From contig CAMWLH010000165.1 in assembly GCA_947175045.1 (NCBI GenBank), positions 1-5,464 of the forward strand: a stretch of 5,464 nucleotides of DNA. Reading direction: 5' to 3'. The notes beneath the pieces are model-generated. The model saw only the letters and a list, made by a program, of their open reading frames with translations, ran no database searches and was not told where the DNA came from. Source of the DNA: an uncultured Clostridia bacterium. GTDB taxonomy: Bacteria > Bacillota > Clostridia > Oscillospirales > Ruminococcaceae. This document shows, piece by piece, positions 1 through 5,264 of this stretch (positions are counted from its first letter, which is position 1; each line of letters opens with the position of its first letter). The position numbers were made by a program, and so were the translations under genes.

Positions 1-128
1 CGTCCGAAATGACGGAAAAGGTATTCAACAGCGGCAGCTACGAGGAAGCGCTCGGTATCATCGGCGAGTACGTCAATATAACCTCGGTCGACGAACCCGG
101 CGAGGATATGGATTTGAGGATGGGATAA
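1..128 (+). CDS. 3' end of an unrecognised gene (partial)
   Basis: An open frame enters from the left edge (first whole codon at 3) and ends at TAA 126-128. About 41 residues are visible, beginning SEMTEKVFNSGSYEEALGII and ending in an acidic tail EDMDLRMG. No domain is recognisable from this fragment. It sits 13 bases before the ardA-like start codon, on the same strand, with that gene's ribosome binding site directly after its stop, so the two are probably co-transcribed. By context it is likely another accessory gene of the conjugative element. The frame is well supported; no function can be given. Confidence 0.6.
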   Translation, partial: SEMTEKVFNSGSYEEALGIIGEYVNITSVDEPGEDMDLRMG

Positions 129-141
129 CGGAGGTATCAAA

Positions 142-762
142 ATGATCAAAGCAACGATTCAGAACAGCCCGTACTGTACTGAGATTACATTCCCTTGTAC
201 GGAAACGGAGCTGTCGAAAAAGCTCGGCGAGCTTGGAATGAACCCGGAACACCTCGCGCCGATGGCGACAGTAATCGAGATCGAGCCGTCCGAACTGTCG
301 GTGCTGGAGGATTGCGATGTAAGTTTGGACGCGCTGAACTATCTCGGCAAGCGGCTTGACGGGCTGGACAAGTTGGAAATGAAACAGTTCCTCGCCGCGC
401 TGTCATGCGATGAGGCGGAAATCGGTTACGGACTGAAAAAAATTATCAACCTTACGGACAACCTCGCACGCTACACCTTGATTGAGGACACGGACGACCT
501 TGAGCGCGTCGGACTGATCCATATGCTCAATGTTCGCGGAGGGCTTTCCGAATCCGAATATACCAATAGTGAGTGGCTCATCGCCGAGGGCATGAAGCTG
601 TTGGAATCAGGCAATGGTATCAACACGGAATACGGAAAGCTCTTCATTAACGAGGATATTCCGTTCGAGGAAATTTTCAACGGAACAACCTTTCCGCCGT
701 ATATCAATGATCCCGACGCGTTTGTGATGATTGAGATCGGTTATCCGTGTAAGGCGGGATAA
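142..762 (+). CDS. ArdA-like antirestriction protein
   Basis: A 206-residue protein that resembles the ArdA-type antirestriction proteins carried by Tn1549/Tn916-like elements. ArdA proteins are cytoplasmic DNA mimics that bind type I restriction enzymes and protect incoming element DNA during transfer. Seen here: the start MIKATIQNSPYC, a very acidic composition (by hand count 37 Asp/Glu against 15 Lys/Arg, net about -22), acidic runs such as IEDTDDLE around residues 117-124, and a C-terminal strand-like FVMIEIGY. It is slightly longer than classical ArdA (about 165-190 residues). ATG 142 is preceded by GGAGG at 130-134 with a 7-base spacer. The gene ends only bases from the point where intron sequence begins, so its last few residues may have been altered by the deletion junction. 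The family assignment rests on recall and composition, not a search; an unrelated acidic accessory protein of conjugative elements is the alternative. Confidence 0.62.
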   Translation: MIKATIQNSPYCTEITFPCTETELSKKLGELGMNPEHLAPMATVIEIEPSELSVLEDCDVSLDALNYLGKRLDGLDKLEMKQFLAALSCDEAEIGYGLKKIINLTDNLARYTLIEDTDDLERVGLIHMLNVRGGLSESEYTNSEWLIAEGMKLLESGNGINTEYGKLFINEDIPFEEIFNGTTFPPYINDPDAFVMIEIGYPCKAG

Positions 763-1447
763 CACCGTCAAACCGCATGGAACGCACACACAGAGAACTT
801 TAAAAGGCAAGGTCGAGCTTAATATACCGTTCAAGGATAAAATCATGCCGTTTCTGTTTGGAAAATCAATTATCAGACAGCTTAAAGACGGTACTCTTGA
901 ACCGATAGCAAGAAAGTATCTGTATGGCTGCACAGATTTGGAAATACTCACTGCATTTAATGCAGAGCTCAGGGGAGTATGCAATTATTATTCACTTGCA
1001 AGTAACTTTGTAAGACTGAGCTATTTCGCATATTTTATGGAGTATAGCTGTCTGAAAACACTTGCAGGCAAGCACAAGACTACAACCCGTAAAATACTGA
1101 GCAAATACAAAAGCAACGGCAGTTGGAGTATTCCCTACAAAACAAAGGACGGTATCAAATACCGTAAATTTGCAGAGTATATGAAATGCAAGAAATCGGT
1201 CAATTTTGACGAGAAAATCATAGATTATGCCGTCATTCACGCTTCTACAAGAACTACTCTTGAAAGCAGGTTAGCGTCCAATATCTGCGAATTATGCGGT
1301 AAAACCGATGTGCCGCTTGTAATGCACCATGTGAATAAACTGAAAAATCTCAAAGGAAAAGAATTCTGGGAACTTATGATGATAGCCAAAAGGCGCAAAA
1401 CAATTGCTGTATGCGAGGAATGTCATTGTAAGATACACCACCCTTGA
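731..1447 (+). pseudogene. Group II intron-encoded protein, C-terminal remnant (maturase X + HNH)
   Basis: An open frame of 238 codons matches the C-terminal part of LtrA-like intron-encoded proteins, which combine reverse transcriptase, RNA maturase and DNA endonuclease activities. The first 10-15 codons overlap the end of the ardA-like gene and are probably not native; the family resemblance starts near KPHGTHTQRTLKGK (residues 14-27). Maturase/thumb domain X covers about residues 35-155, with hallmark RGVCNYYSLASN (81-92) and MEYSCLKTL (103-111). An HNH endonuclease follows: C186-x2-C189, HH at 199-200, CEECHCKIHH at 228-237. The usual protein is about 600 residues, so roughly 60 percent, including all reverse transcriptase motifs such as YADD, is gone. 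No ribosome binding site suits the TTG at 731. Any product would be a maturase fragment. Base composition is more AT-rich than in the flanking ICE genes, as expected for an intron insertion. Confidence 0.9.
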
Positions 1448-1472
1448 ATTTTGAAGATTGAGCAATAATGGC

Positions 1473-1506
1473 GAGCCGGATACATCGAGAGGTGTAAGTC
1501 CGGTTC
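1473..1506 (+). ncRNA. Group II intron domain V (catalytic hairpin)
   Basis: A 34-base hairpin with canonical domain V architecture. The lower stem GAGCCGGA (1473-1480) pairs with TCCGGTTC (1499-1506). The internal bulge is T1481 against AAG (1496-1498). The upper stem ACATC (1482-1486) pairs with GGTGT (1491-1495), and the tetraloop is GAGA, a GNRA loop (1487-1490). The AGC catalytic triad that binds the active-site metal ions is present at 1474-1476. The 9+5+4+5+3+8 spacing matches bacterial domain V. It lies 25 bases after the stop of the intron ORF, as expected. Confidence 0.93.
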
Positions 1507-1567
1507 TGAGAGAGGTCTGGGCAAACCTGTCATGGTAACTTGATAAGGCGGCTCTTTCCTACTCTAC
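1507..1567 (+). ncRNA. Group II intron domain VI with branch-point A and 3' splice site
   Basis: The basal helix is formed by AGAG (1509-1512) with CTCT (1562-1565), and AGG (1513-1515) with CCT (1558-1560), leaving A1561 unpaired. A bulged A seven bases from the 3' end is the standard lariat branch point. The intron ends TAC at 1567, and the next base starts the Asp codon of the traG exon. The distal part of the hairpin (1516-1557) was not folded in detail. Confidence 0.85.
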
Positions 1568-2950
1568 GACCTTTACCGAAACACCGCGACCATTGCTGAG
1601 AAATATTATGGCCACAAGATTTCGGTTATCGATCTCCGCAATCCCACTCGCAGCAGCGGCTACAATATGCTCTATCTCGTCAATAAATACATGGACGCAT
1701 ACAAGACCGAGGGCAAACTGGAGTATAAGGCGAAGTCCGAAAAATTCGCAAAAATAACCGCCAAGACAATAATCTCGGCGGACGGTGATGTTTCAAATAT
1801 GGGTCAGAACGCCTTTTTTTACGAGGCGGCGGAGGGCTTGCTCACGGCTGTCATTCTGCTGATTGCGGAATTCTGCCCACCCGAAAAGCGGCACATCATC
1901 AGTGTGTTCAAGCTGATACAGGATTTGCTTGCGCCGTCAGGAACAAAAGGCGTATCGCGGTTTCAAATGCTGATCGATAAGCTGCCCGGTGAGCATAAGG
2001 CTCGGTGGTTCGCGGGCGCGGCACTCAATTCGTCAGATCAGGCTATGGCGAGCGTTATGTCGACTGCGCTGTCAAGGCTGAATTCGTTCATTGATTCGGA
2101 GCTCGAACAAATCCTCTGCTTTGACACCTCAATCGACGTGGAGGAATTCTGCAACCACAAATCCGCGATATACCTCGTCTTGCCCGAGGAGGACGCCACC
2201 AAGCATTTTTTGATTTCGCTGATTTTTCAGCAGCTCTACCGCGAGATACTTACCGTAGCCGACGAGAAAGGCGGTGCGCTTGATAAGCGCGTAATGTTCT
2301 ACATGGACGAGGTGGGGACGCTGCCCAAGATTGACGGTCTGGAGATGATATTCTCCGCTTCGCGCTCCCGAAAGGTTTCCATTGTGGCTATAATCCAATC
2401 CCTTGCTCAATTTGAAAAAACCTACGGCAAAGAGGGTGCGGAAATTATCGTGGACAACTGCCAATGTACCCTGTTCGGAGCGTTCGCACCAAACTCCAAG
2501 ACCGCCGAGGCGATGTCCCAGAACCTCGGCAAGCAGACCGTGCTCAGCGGAACGGTGACGCGATCAAGCGGCAGGGACGGCGCAAACCGTCAGCTACAGA
2601 TGATTGAGCGCCCGCTGATGACGGTAGATGAACTGAAGTCCATGCCTAAAGGTCACTTTATCGTAATGAAAACGGGCTGTCACCCAATGAAAACACGGCT
2701 CAAGCTGTTCTTCAAGTGGGGGATACAATTTGAGGATGCATATTCCATTGAGGAAAAGGCTGAACGCAAGGTTCAGTATGCTGATAGCCGCGAAGTTGAA
2801 ACGGCTGTGCTGGAGAGGTTTCCTCCGAAAGCGGAAATCTGCCACCCGCCGAAGCCCATTCCGATGGAATTTGTGGACGGCTTAGAAGAAATGGACGCGG
2901 AATCCGTCTCCAAAAAGCGTCCTCCCAGAACGAGAAAAAGTGCGACGTAG
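1568..2950 (+). pseudogene. VirD4/TraG-type coupling protein, 3' exon (5' part missing)
   Basis: Sixty-percent-plus of a conjugative coupling ATPase, which at the inner membrane links the relaxosome to the type IV secretion channel. The frame starts at GAC 1568 right after the intron end: DLYRNTATIAEKYYG continues the family motif DPKGDLYR, so the intron sat in that conserved motif. Visible downstream: a Walker B-type VMFYMDEVGTLPKI (about 2291-2332; D247 and E248 counting from 1568), the SRSRKVSIVAIIQSLAQFEK segment, and a family tail ELKSMPKGHFIVMKTG then FFKWGIQF. The 460 residues left compare with roughly 550-650 in the family; the N-terminal transmembrane segments and the Walker A P-loop are absent. 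In-frame stops (TGA 1541, TAA 1544) lie upstream, and ATG 1667 has no ribosome binding site, so useful translation is unlikely unless trans-splicing supplies the 5' part. The C-terminus appears natural and runs into a terminator. Confidence 0.9.
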
Positions 2951-2986
2951 CACTTGAAAAACCGCATATTAAAATTTTTTTAAATG

Positions 2987-3020
2987 AAAAAGCAAGTACG
3001 ACGCCCGTGCTTGCTTTTTT
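2987..3020 (+). terminator. Intrinsic terminator after traG, probably bidirectional
   Basis: A 9-base-pair stem, GCAAGTACG (2992-3000) with CGTGCTTGC (3006-3014), one T:G pair, loop ACGCC, followed by six Ts (3015-3020). The five As before the stem (2987-2991) can pair with the T run, so the same structure could also stop transcription on the opposite strand. It ends the transcript 37 bases after the traG stop codon and insulates the integrase gene. Confidence 0.88.
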
Positions 3021-3021
3021 G

Positions 3022-3041
3022 TTTCGCAAAATCTTCAAATA
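3022..3041 (+). repeat. Left copy of a perfect 20-bp inverted repeat bracketing the integrase
   Basis: TTTCGCAAAATCTTCAAATA here is the exact reverse complement of 4407-4426. Allowing one gap, the match extends outward by three more bases (TTG before this copy, CAA after the other). The repeat begins directly after the terminator T-run. It is not explained by coding sequence. Possible roles: integrase binding or crossover sites, ends of a small inserted segment, or regulator sites. Confidence 0.85.
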
Positions 3042-3063
3042 TGTGATCGCGGTCATACTGCGG

Positions 3064-3084
3064 TTTCGTGATATGCGCTATAAT
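3064..3084 (+). repeat. Left copy of an imperfect inverted repeat ending in TATAAT
   Basis: The segment from TCGTGATATGCGC into TATAAT (3066-3084) matches the minus strand of 4452-4470 at 16 of 19 positions by hand alignment. Both copies end in TATAAT, so each could be a -10 region pointing toward the integrase gene, although no good -35 box is seen at the usual distance. It could instead be a protein-binding site. Confidence 0.45.
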
Positions 3085-3126
3085 TTAAGCGTAGCCTATC
3101 TGCTTTATTATATCACATAAAACACT

Positions 3127-3150
3127 ATTTGTAAAGCCCAAATTTGTAAA
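3127..3150 (+). repeat. Two direct copies of ATTTGTAAA
   Basis: ATTTGTAAA occurs at 3127-3135 and again at 3142-3150, a 15-base period, followed by TCTAATCTAAT. It is AT-rich sequence about 75-90 bases before the integrase start codon. Arm-type integrase or excisionase sites are often short direct repeats in this position, but low-complexity coincidence is also possible. Confidence 0.4.
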
Positions 3151-3158
3151 AATCTAAT
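3129..3158 (+). promoter_or_regulatory. Weak candidate promoter for the integrase gene
   Basis: TTGTAA (3129-3134) and TCTAAT (3153-3158) are separated by 18 bases, each with one or two differences from the sigma-70/sigma-A consensus. It overlaps the ATTTGTAAA repeats and precedes a small hairpin and the integrase start. TATAAT at 3079-3084 is an alternative -10, without a convincing -35. Confidence 0.3.
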
Positions 3159-3167
3159 CTAATTTGC

Positions 3168-3188
3168 GGCTGAATTAATATTTCAGCC
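3168..3188 (+). repeat. Small hairpin in the integrase leader
   Basis: GGCTGAA (3168-3174) and TTCAGCC (3182-3188) form a perfect 7-base-pair stem with a 7-base AT-rich loop. It lies 30 bases before the integrase start codon and has no T-run after it, so it is not a terminator. It may be a palindromic operator or an mRNA structure affecting integrase expression. Confidence 0.5.
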
Positions 3189-3218
3189 GTCAGACCAGGC
3201 GTCGGAAAGGAAACAAAA

Positions 3219-4329
3219 ATGAGAAACGCAATGAACATTTACAAGAGAAAAGACGGTCGTTTCGAGGGACGAATTCCCCTCGGATATGACAACAACGGAA
3301 AAATCAAGTACAGATATCTGTACGCGAAAAGCCTTGCCGAGATAAAGGAAAAAATGCTTTATGCTTATTCCGATATGGGAAATTCCGAGCAGAGCGTTTG
3401 CGATAAAACCTTTAAAGAGCTGTGCGAGGAGTGGCTTGCGTCTGCGAAGCTGCGGGTCAAGCATTCCAGTTATTGCTGCTATGAAAAGCTGATAAACAAG
3501 CATATTATACCCTATTTATTTCGGGAATATCGGATACGGCGAACTCGGTACACCTATTATAAATGAGTTTTCGGAGCATAAGCTGAAATTCGGCAAGGTG
3601 AACGGCTTCGGTGGTCTATCGGCAAAAAGCGTTCACGATATCCTTGTGGTAATGCGTTCCGTGGCGAAGTATGCGGAGCGGGAATACGGTTACCGAAACC
3701 CTATGCGGAATATTTCCATGCCAAAATCCGAAAGCAAGGAAGCCGAGGTGTTCGACAAGGACGAGCGCTGCAGGTTACAGAATTATCTCCAAAGCAATCT
3801 CACCGAAAGCAATCTGGGGATACTGCTGACAATGTATTCAGGGCTTCGTATCGGGGAACTGTGTGCGCTGACATGGAAAGATATTGATTTTAAAAACGGC
3901 GTTGTCCGCGTTTCGAAAGCGCTCCAGCGTGTTCCCGACAAATCCGGTAAGGGCAAAACGACGATTGCCATTACCTCGCCTAAGAGTAAGACCTCGGTGA
4001 GAGATATTCCGGTTTCCGCATTTATTTTGGATATTCTGAAACAAAACGAACACTCCGGTTATATTCTTTCGGGAACCAACAAGCCCGTAGAGCCGCGCAC
4101 TATGCAGAACCGCTTTAAGGCGGTTTTGAAAGACTGCGGCGTTCGCAGTGCTAACTTTCATCTGATCCGCCACACCTATGCTACCGCCTGCATCGAGAGC
4201 GGATTTGACGCCAAGACCGTGAGCGAGCTGCTCGGGCACTCAAATGTAAACATTACGCTCAACCGTTATGTTCATTCCTCTATGGAGATGAAGAAGAAAT
4301 GCGTTGCCGGACTTAACCTTGTGGCGTAA
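3219..4329 (+). pseudogene. int: Tyrosine integrase split by a 4-bp duplication
   Basis: A Tn916/Tn1549-like tyrosine recombinase that would excise and integrate the element. ATG 3219 follows AAAGGA (3206-3211) with a 7-base spacer. Part one gives an arm-binding N-terminus (MNIYKRKDGRFEGRIPLGYD) and the start of the core-binding domain (TFKELCEEWLASAKL), then runs out of frame after HIIPY near 3516 and stops at TGA 3564-3566. The true continuation FGNIGYGELGTP is in the +1 frame from 3520, upstream of any start there. The catalytic part is whole: counting from GTG 3598, Arg84 in SGLRIGELCALTW, Lys131 region in SPKSKTSVRDIP, H188-x2-R191 in HLIRHTYA, His214 in LLGHSN, and nucleophile Tyr224 in LNRYVH. 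Removing four bases restores a protein of 368 residues, normal for the family. The lack of other damage suggests recent inactivation, or a sequencing error. Confidence 0.92.
3513..3520 (+). repeat. 4-bp tandem duplication (TATT x2) causing the integrase frameshift
   Basis: CCC-TATT-TATT-TCGGG replaces an expected CCC-TATT-TCGGG. Deleting one TATT gives HIIPYFGNIGYGEL with no other change. It is typical of replication slippage. Ribosomal +1 slippage at TTT-CGG-G could also join the frames with one extra residue, but no recognised frameshift signal is seen. Confidence 0.85.
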
Positions 4330-4406
4330 TCCTGTCAGCCGTCAACTTTGAAAATGTACGCCGCCTCAAACCGTATTTTACAGCCGAATTGTTGCGTTAT
4401 TACCCG

Positions 4407-4426
4407 TATTTGAAGATTTTGCGAAA
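4407..4426 (-). repeat. Right copy of the perfect 20-bp inverted repeat
   Basis: This is the exact reverse complement of 3022-3041. It lies 77 bases after the integrase stop codon and about 55 bases before the promoter of the response regulator. Its inner half also takes part in a small local hairpin: GATTTTGC (4415-4422), loop GAAA, GCAAATC (4427-4433), with one bulged T. The pair spans about 1.4 kb and contains the whole integrase gene and its leader. Confidence 0.85.
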
Positions 4427-4451
4427 GCAAATCCTTACCTAAGTATTTTCT

Positions 4452-4472
4452 ATTATACCGCATTTCACGGAT
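4452..4472 (-). repeat. Right copy of the imperfect TATAAT-ended inverted repeat
   Basis: Read on the minus strand, CCGTGAAATGCGGTATAAT matches 3066-3084 at 16 of 19 positions. As a promoter it would fire leftward, antisense to the integrase. Its place relative to the 20-bp repeat is not mirror-symmetric with the left side (outer here, inner there), which argues against one simple long inverted repeat. Confidence 0.45.
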
Positions 4473-4479
4473 ATATGCA

Positions 4480-4508
4480 TTGATTTTATAAGAAATATAT
4501 GGTATAAT
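4480..4508 (+). promoter_or_regulatory. Strong sigma-A-type promoter for the response regulator operon
   Basis: TTGATT (4480-4485) and a perfect TATAAT (4503-4508) are 17 bases apart, with TG at 4500-4501 giving an extended -10. Transcription should begin near 4515, only about 15 bases before the ATG at 4530, so the leader holds little beyond the ribosome binding site GGGGGTGA (4518-4525). No clear LytTR direct-repeat operator was found upstream, so autoregulation is not shown. Confidence 0.82.
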
Positions 4509-4529
4509 GTAAGATACGGGGGTGAGGGT

Positions 4530-5264
4530 ATGATAAGAATAGCAATCGTAGATGATGAGAATATGGTGTGCGGCGGCATTGAAACCATAGTTTTTCAATT
4601 GAGCAAAGACAACAATATTGAACTGGAAACAGAAGTCTATCTCTCCGGAAACGAATTTTGCGGCGCATTAAAGTCACGTGAATATTTTAATTTGATCTTA
4701 CTTGATATTGAGATGGATAACGGGGATGGTATAAGTACCGGAAAATATCTGCGTGACGAGCTGCAGGATGATACCACACAAATCGTATATGTATCCGGAA
4801 AAGACGGGTATGATCGGCAGCTTTTTGAATTTCACCCCCTCGGTTTTATTGAAAAGCCCGTTTCATACGATAAATTAAACAAAATTTTAAAAAAATATTT
4901 AAAGATGTTTGGGGATGAAAATCAAATCTTTTCGTTTAAATCGGGACATGATAATCATTGGATTCATCTGAAGGATATTATGTATTTTGAAAGTCTTGAC
5001 AGAAAAATCATCATCGTTGACAGCGAAAATAAACCTCATGAATTTTATGGAACTATGGACAACGTTTTTGATCAGATAAAGTCAAACGGTTTTATGATGA
5101 TACATAAATCCTATATTATAAATTACCGATATGTTCGTGAGTTTCACTCAAGTGAAATAATTATGGACAACGGTAAGGCATTGCCCATATCCAAGCACAG
5201 GAAAAATGAAGTGCTTAAGTGGCAATTAAAAATGGAAACGGGAGGGAAAAACAATTATGAATGA
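4530..5264 (+). CDS. LytTR-family (AgrA-like) response regulator
   Basis: A complete 244-residue two-component response regulator that should bind DNA after phosphorylation by a membrane sensor kinase. The receiver domain (about 1-125) shows the acidic pair in IVDDE (D8, D9), phosphoacceptor D59 in LILLDIEM, Ser89 in VSG, and Lys109-Pro110 in IEKP. A LytTR DNA-binding domain follows (about 134-230): HWIHLKDIMYFES, then a segment FMMIHKSYIINYRYV and LPISKHRKNEV near the end. Length and order fit AgrA/VirR-type regulators that control peptide signalling, bacteriocin or virulence genes. ATG 4530 has a good ribosome binding site 7 bases upstream and its own promoter. The stop overlaps the next start by 8 bases, indicating translational coupling with the putative kinase. 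The gene is AT-richer than the ICE genes on the left. The regulated genes are not in the window. Confidence 0.95.
   Translation: MIRIAIVDDENMVCGGIETIVFQLSKDNNIELETEVYLSGNEFCGALKSREYFNLILLDIEMDNGDGISTGKYLRDELQDDTTQIVYVSGKDGYDRQLFEFHPLGFIEKPVSYDKLNKILKKYLKMFGDENQIFSFKSGHDNHWIHLKDIMYFESLDRKIIIVDSENKPHEFYGTMDNVFDQIKSNGFMMIHKSYIINYRYVREFHSSEIIMDNGKALPISKHRKNEVLKWQLKMETGGKNNYE

Larger units (their letters stand above)
763..1567 (+). mobile_element. Group II intron, 3' fragment (5' end deleted)
   Basis: The 3' part of a bacterial retroelement-type group II intron lies between the ardA-like gene and the traG remnant. It holds, in order, the C-terminal part of the intron-encoded protein, a short spacer, domain V and domain VI, ending at C1567. 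The 3' end is placed by three agreeing signs: the domain VI bulged A at 1561 is the seventh base from the end, the intron ends in the common AC dinucleotide, and the coupling-protein frame resumes exactly at GAC 1568. Nothing like an intron 5' end, domains I-III or reverse transcriptase motifs occurs upstream; homology to the ORF starts around 760. The left limit is therefore a deletion or rearrangement junction, uncertain by about 20 bases. Such a fragment cannot splice in cis or retrotranspose. Confidence 0.88.

Noticed and set aside
185..707. Minus-strand open frames opposite the ardA-like gene.
   Set aside because: They lie within a well-supported + strand gene, have no ribosome binding sites, and encode low-complexity Arg/Ser/Pro-rich sequence.
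1447..1462. TTTGAAGATT after the intron ORF resembles half of the 20-bp inverted repeat.
   Set aside because: Ten AT-rich bases only, inside intron domain IV; most likely chance.
1667..2950. A self-standing short TraG protein from ATG 1667.
   Set aside because: No ribosome binding site, and family sequence extends upstream to the intron splice site at 1568; the ATG is an internal Met.
2129..3056. Minus-strand open frames opposite traG and the terminator.
   Set aside because: Antisense to a clear coupling-protein frame; no recognisable domains or initiation signals.
3598..4329. A separate short recombinase starting at GTG 3598.
   Set aside because: No ribosome binding site, and the same frame carries the expected integrase residues FGNIGYGELGTP upstream, so it is the rest of the split integrase.
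3183..4344. Direct repeat TCAGCCGTCA at 3183-3192 and 4335-4344, flanking the integrase, as possible attachment cores.
   Set aside because: Only 10 bases, with no extended similarity; this can occur by chance over this distance, and an attachment core would not normally lie at both ends of the integrase gene.
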